NCBI RefSeq assembly: GCF_030403745.1
Contig: NZ_JAQMWP010000027.1
Coordinates: 1-64,000, forward strand
Direction of reading: 5' to 3'
Origin: Streptomyces sp. S.PB5
GTDB taxonomy: Bacteria; Actinomycetota; Actinomycetes; Streptomycetales; Streptomycetaceae
Length of the DNA: 64,000 nucleotides
In this document: one piece after another, positions 41,953-50,132 of the stretch
Layout: the number at the start of each line of letters is the position of its first letter
Position numbering within the stretch: position 1 is the first letter of the stretch
The notes under the pieces: model-generated
Told to the model about the DNA's origin: nothing
Databases searched by the model: none
What the model saw: the letters and a program-made list of their open reading frames with translations, nothing else
Position numbers and translations under genes: made by a program

Positions 41953-42896
41953 CGGTGACCGTCGAGAAGCGCGGGGTGGCCGGCAAGGCGGCACCGGCCG
42001 GTCACCCCCGCCGCCCCCGCGACTCCTACGCCCTGTTCCTGCTCCCCGGTGTCCTCGCCTTCCTGGCCGTGATCATCGCCCCGTTCCTGATGAACACGTA
42101 CATCGGCTTCACCGACTGGCAGGGCGTGGGCTCCCCGAGCTGGACCGGACTCGCCAACTACCGCGAGCTGATGGACGACTCCGAGTTCTGGGCGTCCTTC
42201 CGGCACAGCCTGTTCATGGTCGTCGCGATGGCGGCCGTGCCGACGGCGATCGGACTGGTCCTGGCCGCCGCGCTGTTCGACTACATCGGCAAGCACTTCG
42301 GCTCGAAGGTCGTGGCCGTACTGCGCGCGTGCTTCTACCTCCCGCAGGTGCTGCCGATCGCCGTCGCCGGCATCGTCTGGAGCTGGATCCTCGCCCCCGA
42401 CAACGGCTCGCTCAACGCGCTGCTCAAGGCCGTCGGCCTCGCCTCCTGGCAGCAGGACTGGCTCGGCGACCCCGACATCGCGCTCTACAGCGTGATGGGC
42501 GTGATGGTGTGGGTACAGATCGGCTTCCCGCTGGTCGTCTTCATGGCCGGACTCCAGCGCGTGGACCCGCAGTTGCACGAGGCGGCCGAGCTGGACGGGG
42601 CCGGCTGGTGGCGGCGCTTCTGGCACGTCACGCTGCCGCAGATCCGCCCGGAGATCTACGTCGTGCTGACCTGGTGCACGGTCGCCGCGCTGAAGGTGTT
42701 CGGGGCGGTGTACGTCCTGACCAAGGGCGGCCCGGGCGGCGCGACGAACGTCCCCTCCTACTTCTCCTTCACCACGTTCTTCGAGAAGACGCAGGTCGGC
42801 TATGGCGCCGCGATCTCCACCGTGCTCACGGTGATCATCCTGGCGCTCTCCCTGATCGGCCTGAAACTCCAGACCCGCGCGGAGGAGAGAGCATGA
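41949..42896 (+). CDS. Sugar ABC transporter permease (MalF type)
   Basis: This 315-aa protein's ATG overlaps the binding-protein stop (ATGA). Six helices are visible, starting ALFLLPGVLAFLAVIIAPFL. The EAA loop reads QLHEAAELDGAGWWRRF. It is coupled to the next permease by another ATGA. It forms half of a CUT1 importer channel, and no ATPase gene is linked. Confidence 0.93.
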   Translation: MTVTVEKRGVAGKAAPAGHPRRPRDSYALFLLPGVLAFLAVIIAPFLMNTYIGFTDWQGVGSPSWTGLANYRELMDDSEFWASFRHSLFMVVAMAAVPTAIGLVLAAALFDYIGKHFGSKVVAVLRACFYLPQVLPIAVAGIVWSWILAPDNGSLNALLKAVGLASWQQDWLGDPDIALYSVMGVMVWVQIGFPLVVFMAGLQRVDPQLHEAAELDGAGWWRRFWHVTLPQIRPEIYVVLTWCTVAALKVFGAVYVLTKGGPGGATNVPSYFSFTTFFEKTQVGYGAAISTVLTVIILALSLIGLKLQTRAEERA

Positions 42897-43717
42897 GCAC
42901 CGCGCTCAGGCGTTACCCCGTCCTCATCGCCCTGTGCGTCGCCGCCCTGTTCATGATCGTGCCGTTCCTGATCGTCACGCTGAACGCCTTCAAGTCCCCG
43001 GCGGAGTACAGCCAGAACGGCCCGCTCAGCCTCCCCGACGGCTTCTACGTCGACGGCCTGAAGGATTTCTGGGAGCGCGTCGACTACAGCCAGAAGCTGT
43101 TCAACTCCGTGCTGATCAGCGGCTTCGTCGCGATCCTGGCCGTGGCCCTGTCGGTCCTCAACGCGTACGCGATCGGCATCGGCCGCGTCAAGGGCCGCAC
43201 CTGGGTCCTCGCCTTCTTCGTCCTGGCGAACCTGCTGCCGCAGGAGGCGCTGGTCTACCCGGTCTACTACCTGAGCAAGGAGGCGGGCCTCTACGACACC
43301 CGGCTGAGCGTGATCATCGTGTTCACGGTCATCCAGGCGGCGTTCGGCACGTATCTGCTCTCCTCCGTGCTCGGCGAGTTCCCCCGCGAGATCATCGAGG
43401 CGGCCCGCATCGACGGCGCGAACAAGTGGCAGATCCTGTGGCGGATCGTCGTCCCGGTGAGCCGCCCGACCCTCGGTGTGCTGGCGGTCTTCTTCTTCAT
43501 CTGGACCTGGAACGAGTTCCTGCTCCCCCTGGTCATGCTGATCTCCAACGACAACCAGACGGTGTCGGTGGCCCTCGGCGTCCTCCAGGGCCAGCGTCTG
43601 ATGGACGCCACCATGACCAACGCGGCGGCCCTGCTAGGCGTGCTCCCCGCGATCGTGTTCTTCCTCCTCTTCCAGCGCACGCTCACCCGCGGCATCGCCG
43701 TGGGAGCGGTGAAGTAA
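42893..43717 (+). CDS. Sugar ABC transporter permease (MalG type)
   Basis: This 274-aa protein starts at the ATG at 42893, overlapping the previous stop by 4 nt. Six helices are visible (first VLIALCVAALFMIVPFLIV). The EAA loop is REIIEAARIDGANKWQIL. It ends GIAVGAVK, and the alpha-xylosidase start follows 11 nt later. It is the second channel subunit of the CUT1 importer. Confidence 0.93.
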   Translation: MSTALRRYPVLIALCVAALFMIVPFLIVTLNAFKSPAEYSQNGPLSLPDGFYVDGLKDFWERVDYSQKLFNSVLISGFVAILAVALSVLNAYAIGIGRVKGRTWVLAFFVLANLLPQEALVYPVYYLSKEAGLYDTRLSVIIVFTVIQAAFGTYLLSSVLGEFPREIIEAARIDGANKWQILWRIVVPVSRPTLGVLAVFFFIWTWNEFLLPLVMLISNDNQTVSVALGVLQGQRLMDATMTNAAALLGVLPAIVFFLLFQRTLTRGIAVGAVK

Positions 43718-43728
43718 GGAACCCCCAC

Positions 43729-45978
43729 ATGAAGTTCACCGACGGCTACTGGCTGCTGCGCGAGGGCGTCACCGCGGCCCACCCGGTCGAAGTCCTCGAC
43801 GTCACCGCCACCGAGGGCGCGCTGGAGATCCACGCGCCCACGCAGCCCATCCGCCACCGCGGCGACCTGCTGAAGGGACCGGTCGTGACGATCAGTGCCC
43901 ACTCCCCGATGCCGGACGTCATCGGCCTCACCTTCACCCACTTCGAGGGCGAGCAGCCGCGCGGCCCCCGATTCGAGGTGACGAAGGAGGAGTTCGCCAC
44001 CCACACCGAGTACGACGAGGAGCACGCGACCCTCACCTCCGGCGCCCTGTCGGTCCGGGTGGCCCGCACCGGCTCCTGGCACGTCGACTTCCTCGCCCAC
44101 GGCCGCACGCTCACCTCCAGCGGCCCCAAGGGCATGGGCATCATGCGCGACGCGGACGGCGCCCACTACCTGCGCGAGCAGCTGAACCTCGCCGTCGGCA
44201 CCTCGGTCTACGGCCTCGGCGAACGCTTCGGCCCGCTGGTCAAGAACGGCCAGATCGTCGACATCTGGAACGCCGACGGCGGCACGGCCACCGAACAGGC
44301 CTACAAGAACGTCCCGTTCTTCCTCACGGACGCGGGCTACGGCGTCTTCGTCGACCACCCGGGCAAGGTCTCCTTCGAGGTCGGCTCGGAGACGGTGTCG
44401 AAGGTCCAGTTCAGCGCCGAGACCCAGCAGTTGACGTACTACGTCATCCACGGCCCGGACCCGAAGGACATCCTCCGCAAGTACACCGCCCTCACCGGCC
44501 GCCCGGCGCTCCCGCCCGCCTGGTCGTTCGGGCTGTGGCTGTCGACGTCCTTCACGACGTCGTACGACGAGGAGACGGTGACGTCGTTCATCGAGGGCAT
44601 GCGGGAGCGTGAACTGCCCCTGTCGGTCTTCCACTTCGACTGCTTCTGGATGCGCGAGTTCAACTGGTGCGACTTCCAGTGGGACCCGCGGGTCTTCCCC
44701 GACCCGACGGGCATGCTGTCCCGGCTGCACGACCGGGACCTGCGGGTCAGCGTCTGGATCAACCCGTACATCGCCCAGCGCTCCCCGCTGTTCGCGGAGG
44801 GCAAGGCGCTCGGACATCTGCTGAAGCGGCCCGACGGCAGCGTGTGGCAGTGGGACCTGTGGCAACCGGGCATGGCGCTGGTCGACTTCACCTCCCCGGC
44901 CGCCCGGGACTGGTACGCGGGCAAGCTGGAGGCGCTGCTCGCGCAGGGCGTGGACTGCTTCAAGACGGACTTCGGCGAGCGGGTGCCGACGGACGTGGCC
45001 TGGGCCGACGGCTCGGACCCGGAGCGGATGCACAACTACTACACGTACCTCTACAACCGCACGGTCTTCGACGTGCTGCGCAAGCACCGCGGCGAGCAGG
45101 AGGCGGTGGTCTTCGCCCGCTCGGCGACGGCCGGCAGCCAGAAGTTCCCGGTGCACTGGGGCGGCGACTGCGAGGCGACGTACGAGTCGATGGCGGAGTC
45201 GCTCAGGGGTGGCCTCTCCCTCGGGCTGTCGGGCTTCGGCTTCTGGAGCCATGACATCGGCGGCTTCGAGGGCACACCGAGCCCCGCGCTGTTCAAGCGG
45301 TGGCTGGCGTTCGGCCTGCTGTCCTCCCACAGCCGGCTGCACGGCAGCTCCTCCTACCGGGTCCCGTGGCTGTTCGACGAGGAGTCGGTGGACGTACTGC
45401 GGCACTTCACCCGGCTGAAGCTCAGCCTGATGCCCTACCTCTACGAGGCCGCCCGCACCGCCCACACCGAGGGCACGCCCGTCATGCGGGCCATGGTCCT
45501 GGAGTTCCCGGACGACCCCGGGTGCGCGCATCTGGAGCGGCAGTACATGCTCGGCCCCGACCTGCTGGTGGCGCCGGTGTTCTCCGACGACGGGGAGGTG
45601 GCGTACTACGTGCCCGAGGGCACCTGGACCCACCTCGTGGGCGGCGGGACGGTGACCGGGCCGCGCTGGGTGAAGGAGAAGCACGACTTCATGAGCGTGC
45701 CGCTGCTGGTCAGGCCGGGCGCGGTGATCCCGGTGGGCGCGGTGGCCGACCGGCCCGACTACGACCACGCCGACGGGGTGACCCTGCACGCCTACCGGCT
45801 GGAGCGGGGCGACCGGGTGGTCGTCCGGGTCGGGGAGGTCGCCTTCACCGTCGTACGCGAAGGGGACACCCTGCGGGCGTCGTGCAGCGATCCGTCGGCG
45901 CCGTGGGGGCTGACCGTCGGCGAGCGGAGCGCGCGGGCCGCGGCGGGCACCGGCTTCCTCTCGCTGGAGCTGGACTGA
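43729..45978 (+). CDS. Alpha-xylosidase (GH31, YicI-like)
   Basis: This 749-aa cytoplasmic enzyme has no signal peptide. The GH31 N-terminal beta-sandwich (about 1-260) is followed by the barrel with FHFDCFWMREFNWCDFQW and WINPYIAQRSPLF. The nucleophile is Asp414 in FKTDFGERVP and the acid/base is Asp480 in VHWGGDC, both as in E. coli YicI. YicI-type enzymes remove alpha-1,6-xylose from isoprimeverose and xyloglucan oligosaccharides. The stop overlaps the lacI start (TGATG). With the importer and the secreted GH3 downstream it forms a degradation route. Confidence 0.93.
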   Translation: MKFTDGYWLLREGVTAAHPVEVLDVTATEGALEIHAPTQPIRHRGDLLKGPVVTISAHSPMPDVIGLTFTHFEGEQPRGPRFEVTKEEFATHTEYDEEHATLTSGALSVRVARTGSWHVDFLAHGRTLTSSGPKGMGIMRDADGAHYLREQLNLAVGTSVYGLGERFGPLVKNGQIVDIWNADGGTATEQAYKNVPFFLTDAGYGVFVDHPGKVSFEVGSETVSKVQFSAETQQLTYYVIHGPDPKDILRKYTALTGRPALPPAWSFGLWLSTSFTTSYDEETVTSFIEGMRERELPLSVFHFDCFWMREFNWCDFQWDPRVFPDPTGMLSRLHDRDLRVSVWINPYIAQRSPLFAEGKALGHLLKRPDGSVWQWDLWQPGMALVDFTSPAARDWYAGKLEALLAQGVDCFKTDFGERVPTDVAWADGSDPERMHNYYTYLYNRTVFDVLRKHRGEQEAVVFARSATAGSQKFPVHWGGDCEATYESMAESLRGGLSLGLSGFGFWSHDIGGFEGTPSPALFKRWLAFGLLSSHSRLHGSSSYRVPWLFDEESVDVLRHFTRLKLSLMPYLYEAARTAHTEGTPVMRAMVLEFPDDPGCAHLERQYMLGPDLLVAPVFSDDGEVAYYVPEGTWTHLVGGGTVTGPRWVKEKHDFMSVPLLVRPGAVIPVGAVADRPDYDHADGVTLHAYRLERGDRVVVRVGEVAFTVVREGDTLRASCSDPSAPWGLTVGERSARAAAGTGFLSLELD

Positions 45979-46988
45979 TGGTGAAGATCACCGACGTGGC
46001 GCGGCACGCCGGCGTCTCCCCCAGTACGGTCTCCTACGCCCTCAGCGGCAAGCGCCCCATCTCCGAGGAGACCCGGCAGCGCGTCGAGGCCGCCATCCAC
46101 GAGCTCGGCTACCGCCCGCACGCGGGCGCCCGCGCCCTGGCCAGCAGCAGATCCAATGTGCTGGCCCTCGTCGTGCCCTTGCGGGCCGGCATCCACGTCC
46201 CGGTCGTCATGCAGTTCGCGGTGTCGGTGGTGACGACGGCCCGGCGCCACGACCACGACGTACTGCTCCTCACCCAGGAGGAGGGCGAGGACGGGCTGCG
46301 ACGGGTCGCCGACACCTCGCTCGTGGACGGGTTCATCGTCATGGACGTCCAACTCGACGACCCCCGCAAGCCGTTGCTGCGCTCCCTGGAACGGCCGTCG
46401 GTGATGATCGGCTTCCCCGCCGACGCCGAGGGCCTGACCTGCATCGACCTCGACTTCAAGGCGGCCGGCGAGGCGTGCGTGGAGCATCTGGCACGGCTGG
46501 GGCACCGGGTGGTGGCCCTCGTCGGCTCGCCGCCGGAGGTCTACGTCCGCCAGACCGCGTTCGCCCAGCGGGTGGTCCAGGGCTTCACCGCCGCCGCCGA
46601 CCGGAGCCACCTCTCCTCCTCCGTCCACCCCTGCGAGGCCACGCCCGCGGCCGCCCGCGAGATCGCCGAGCAACTGCTGCGCGAACAGCCCGCGTTGACC
46701 GGCGTCGTCGTGCACAACGAGGCGATCCTGGAGCCGCTCGTCGAGGCCTTCGAGCAACTCGGCCTGCGCGTCCCCACCGACCTGTCGATCACCGCGATCT
46801 GCCCCGACGAACTCGCCGAGAACCTCCGCGTCCCCGTCACCTCCGTCGCCCTGCCGTCCGCCGAGGTGGGCGAGCGGGCCGTGGAGCTGCTCATGCGCAA
46901 GCTCGACTCCAGGACCGTGCCCGAGGCCACGCTGCTGCCGCCCCGGATGACGGAACGCGCGAGCACGGCACCGCGCAACACGCCCTGA
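45978..46988 (+). CDS. LacI-family transcriptional regulator of the sugar operon
   Basis: This 336-aa protein begins MVKITDVARHAGVSPSTVSY, a canonical LacI HTH with the hinge RPHAGARALASSRSNV. The periplasmic-binding-protein-like effector domain follows (VLALVVPLRAGIHVPVVMQF, DGFIVMDVQ) and ends LMRKLDSRTVPEATLLPP. Its start shares one base with the alpha-xylosidase stop, so it is made from the operon it presumably represses. The two palindromes at 40536-40573 are likely targets. The inducer is probably a xyloglucan-derived sugar. Confidence 0.93.
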   Translation: MVKITDVARHAGVSPSTVSYALSGKRPISEETRQRVEAAIHELGYRPHAGARALASSRSNVLALVVPLRAGIHVPVVMQFAVSVVTTARRHDHDVLLLTQEEGEDGLRRVADTSLVDGFIVMDVQLDDPRKPLLRSLERPSVMIGFPADAEGLTCIDLDFKAAGEACVEHLARLGHRVVALVGSPPEVYVRQTAFAQRVVQGFTAAADRSHLSSSVHPCEATPAAAREIAEQLLREQPALTGVVVHNEAILEPLVEAFEQLGLRVPTDLSITAICPDELAENLRVPVTSVALPSAEVGERAVELLMRKLDSRTVPEATLLPPRMTERASTAPRNTP

Positions 46989-47032
46989 GACGACCCCCGT
47001 TGATGCAAGGCCCTACTCGAAGGAGCCGCTTG

Positions 47033-49945
47033 ATGAAAGGCAGCAACAAGAGACGCAGATCCACGCTCGTGGTGGCGCTGGCCCTGGTCGCAGGGCTCGG
47101 CGCCACCGTCCCCGCGCACGCCGAGGACCCCGCGTACCCCTTCCGGGACCCGTCCCTGACCGTGGACCAGCGCGTCGACGACCTCCTGGACCGCCTCACC
47201 CTCGACGAGAAGATCTCCCTCCTCCACCAGTACCAGCCCGCCATCCCCCGCCTCGGCATCCAGTCCTTCCGCACCGGCACCGAGGCCCTGCACGGCGTCG
47301 CCTGGCTCGGCGAGACCACCGTGTTCCCGCAGGCCGTCGGCCTGGCCTCCAGCTGGGACCCGGCCCTGATGGAGCAGGTCGGCTCGGCGGTCGGCGACGA
47401 GGCGCGCGGCTTCCAGCAGGAACGCCCGCCGGGCTGGGGCCTCAACCTCTGGGCGCCGGTGGTGAATCCGCTCCGCGACCCGCGCTGGGGCCGCAACGAG
47501 GAGGGCTACAGCGAGGACCCCGAGCTGACCGGCGCGCTGGCGACGGCGTACGGCGAGGGACTGACGGGCGGCGACCCCGACCATCTGAAGACGGCACCGA
47601 CCCTCAAGCACTACCTCGCCAACAACAACGAGTGGCACCGCACGACCACCTCCTCCGAGCTGCGCCCGCGCGTCGCGAAGGAGTACGACGAGGCGGCCTT
47701 CAAACCGGCGATCGAGGCGAACGCGGCGACCGGCGTGATGTCCTCGTACAACCTCGTCAACGGCCGCCCCGCGACCGTCAACCCGGACCTGGACGAGGTC
47801 GTGCGGAAGTGGACCTCCTACGACCTCCTGAACGTCACCGACGCCGCCGGCCCCGGCAACCTCCACGGCGACCAGAAGTACTACCCGAGCGTGGTCGAGG
47901 GTGACGCGGCCGCGATCAAGGCCGGCATCGACAGCTTCACGGACAACGACGCGAACTCCTCGATAACCACCGACGCCGTCAAGTCGGCGCTGGAGAAAGG
48001 CCTGTTGAAGGAAGCAGACGTGAACGAGGCCGCCGGGCACATCCTGTCCGTGCGCGTCCGGCTCGGTGAGTTCGACCCGGGCGGCGGCAAGTACGGCTCG
48101 ATCGACAAGTCCGTCATCAACAGCCCCGCCCACCAGCAGCTGGCGCGCAAGGCGGCGACCGAGGGTGCGGTGCTGCTCAAGAACCAGGCGGGCGCGCTGC
48201 CGCTGAAGAAGTCGCAGAAGGACGTGGCCGTGGTCGGCCCCCTCGCCGACACCCTCTACACCGACTGGTACTCGGGCACGCTGCCGTACGCGGTCACGCC
48301 CGCCGAGGGCATCGCGGCCAAGCTCGGCACCGATGTCGCGACCAGCGAGGGCGTCGACCGGATCGCGCTGAAGAACGCGGCGACGGGCAAGTACGTCACG
48401 GCGGGGACGGACACGGACGGCGAGCCGTTGAAGGAAGCCGAAGAGACCGGCACGGCAACGCAGTTCGACGTCTCCGACTGGGGCGGCGGCGTGGTCACCC
48501 TGCGCTCGGCCGCCAACGGCAAGTACGTCGGCTACAACTGGAGCAGCTTCGTCAACGACCAGGTCCAGCCCGGCGGTTGGTTCGCCCAGCAGCAGTTCGG
48601 GCTGGAGCAGCAGAGCGACGGCACCTACCTCCTCCGGTACGCCGGTTACGAGACCGAGGAACCCTGGTGGGGCAACCCGGTCTACCTCGGTCCGACCGGC
48701 ACGGACGGCACGCTCGGCCTGGTGGCCAAGGAGCAGGCCGCCCACTACACGAAGGACGTCGTCCGCAGCGGCGTCGACGAGGCCGTGGCCGCCGTCAAGG
48801 GCAAGGACTCGGCGGTCGTGGTCGTCGGCTCCAACCCGGCGATCAACGGCCGCGAGGCCCACGACCGCACCGACATGGGCCTGGCTCCGGCACAGGAAGC
48901 CCTGGTCAGAGCGGTCCTCAAGGCCAACCCGCACACGGTCGTGATCGTCGAGAACAGCTACCCGACCACCCTCGGCGCCCTCCAGCAGGAGGTCCCGGCG
49001 CTCCTGTGGACCTCCCACGCGGGCCAGGAGACCGGCAACGCCCTGGCGGACCTGCTGTACGGCGATGCCAACCCGTCGGGCCGCCTCACCCAGACCTGGT
49101 ACCGCTCGGAGTCGGACCTCCCGTCGATCCTCGACTACGACATCATCAAGTCCGACCGCACCTACCAGTACTTCAAGGGCAGCCCGCTCTACCCCTTCGG
49201 CCACGGGCTCTCCTACACGTCCTTCCGCTACGGCCCGCTGAAGCCGGTGCCCGGCGGCTACGAGGTCAAGGTCACCAACACCGGCCCCCGCTCCGGCGCC
49301 GAGGTCGTCCAGCTCTACGCCCACCAGCGCGTCTCCCGCGACAAGCAGCCCCTGAAGCAGCTGGAGGCCTTCCAGCGGGTGACGCTGAAGCCGGGCGAGA
49401 CGAAGGCGGTCAAGCTGAAGCTGACGAAGAAGGACCTCGCGCACTGGGACGTCACCCGCTCCAAGTGGGTGGTGGAGAGCGGCACTTACGACATCCTGGT
49501 GGGCTCCTCCTCCGCCGACATCCGCGCCCGCACGACCTGGCAGGTGTCCGGCGAGACCATCCCGGCCCGCGATCTGACCCGTACGACCCGCGCCGAGAAC
49601 TTCGACGACTACGAGGGCACGCGTCTCGTCGACGAGTCGAAGGAGCGGGGTACGGCGGTGGGGGCCGCGGCAGGCAGCGCGTGGCTGAAGTTCGCGGACG
49701 CCCGACTGGGCTCGGGCGCCGACGAGTTCACCGCACGCGTGGCCGGCGCCGCGGGCACGGTCGAGGTCCGGCTGGGCTCCCCGACCGGCACCCTCGTCGG
49801 TACGGCGGCCTTCGGCGGCACCTCGTCGCCGTACACCTATGAGACGGTGACCGCCGGTCTCTCGCGGGCGGCGAAGGGCCGTACCGATGTGTATCTGGTC
49901 CTGAGGGGGGAGGGCCTGCGCCTGGCGATGTTCAGTCTGCGCTGA
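47033..49945 (+). CDS. Secreted GH3 glycosidase with inserted beta-trefoil-like and C-terminal CBM-like domains
   Basis: The product is 970 aa from the ATG at 47033, with AAGGAG upstream; an in-frame ATG 30 nt earlier is less likely. A Sec signal ends at VPAHA (about residue 31). The GH3 N-terminal barrel (about 40-330) has LAN and KHYLANNNEWHRT motifs, with candidate nucleophile Asp near 270 (VTDAAGPG). The GH3 C-terminal domain is split by an insert at about 440-565 resembling a fascin/ricin-like trefoil (NAATGKYV, AANGKYVGYNW). A FnIII-like domain (about 736-838) and a CBM6-like domain (853-970) follow. Likely activity is beta-glucosidase or beta-xylosidase on plant xyloglucan fragments outside the cell; specificity is inferred. 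Confidence 0.88.
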   Translation: MKGSNKRRRSTLVVALALVAGLGATVPAHAEDPAYPFRDPSLTVDQRVDDLLDRLTLDEKISLLHQYQPAIPRLGIQSFRTGTEALHGVAWLGETTVFPQAVGLASSWDPALMEQVGSAVGDEARGFQQERPPGWGLNLWAPVVNPLRDPRWGRNEEGYSEDPELTGALATAYGEGLTGGDPDHLKTAPTLKHYLANNNEWHRTTTSSELRPRVAKEYDEAAFKPAIEANAATGVMSSYNLVNGRPATVNPDLDEVVRKWTSYDLLNVTDAAGPGNLHGDQKYYPSVVEGDAAAIKAGIDSFTDNDANSSITTDAVKSALEKGLLKEADVNEAAGHILSVRVRLGEFDPGGGKYGSIDKSVINSPAHQQLARKAATEGAVLLKNQAGALPLKKSQKDVAVVGPLADTLYTDWYSGTLPYAVTPAEGIAAKLGTDVATSEGVDRIALKNAATGKYVTAGTDTDGEPLKEAEETGTATQFDVSDWGGGVVTLRSAANGKYVGYNWSSFVNDQVQPGGWFAQQQFGLEQQSDGTYLLRYAGYETEEPWWGNPVYLGPTGTDGTLGLVAKEQAAHYTKDVVRSGVDEAVAAVKGKDSAVVVVGSNPAINGREAHDRTDMGLAPAQEALVRAVLKANPHTVVIVENSYPTTLGALQQEVPALLWTSHAGQETGNALADLLYGDANPSGRLTQTWYRSESDLPSILDYDIIKSDRTYQYFKGSPLYPFGHGLSYTSFRYGPLKPVPGGYEVKVTNTGPRSGAEVVQLYAHQRVSRDKQPLKQLEAFQRVTLKPGETKAVKLKLTKKDLAHWDVTRSKWVVESGTYDILVGSSSADIRARTTWQVSGETIPARDLTRTTRAENFDDYEGTRLVDESKERGTAVGAAAGSAWLKFADARLGSGADEFTARVAGAAGTVEVRLGSPTGTLVGTAAFGGTSSPYTYETVTAGLSRAAKGRTDVYLVLRGEGLRLAMFSLR

Positions 49946-49984
49946 GACCGCCGCGTGGCGCAGGCCCGATGCCTCGAACTCCCT

Positions 49985-50110
49985 GAGCGGGTCGGGCGAA
50001 GTCCGCTGCGGCTCACCCGCGCCCCAAAGGGGCGCGGGGCTGTATCCATGTGCGGCTCCGCCGCGGGGCGCGACCAGCCACGGCGGCGCCGCAGACAAAC
50101 GACGGCCCAT
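49985..50110. repeat. Dispersed Streptomyces-type intergenic repeat
   Basis: This GC-rich block lies between convergent genes. It contains the hairpin CGCCCCAAAGGGGCG followed by CGGGGCTGTATC and GTGCGGCTCCGCCGCGGGGC, then GCGACCAGCCACGGCGG. I recognise this arrangement as a common intergenic repeat in Streptomyces genomes (from memory). It is unrelated to copies A-C and probably serves as terminator for the GH3 gene and dacB. Confidence 0.6.
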
Positions 50111-50132
50111 CGCCGTACATCCAGCGAAGCGC

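Noticed and set aside
43291..45789. 832-codon minus-strand open frame
   Set aside because: It is antisense to the alpha-xylosidase with conserved catalytic residues; its composition is that of a shadow frame.
46541..50110. 1189-codon minus-strand open frame
   Set aside because: It is antisense to lacI and the GH3 gene, both of which have clear domains, signal peptide and ribosome binding sites.
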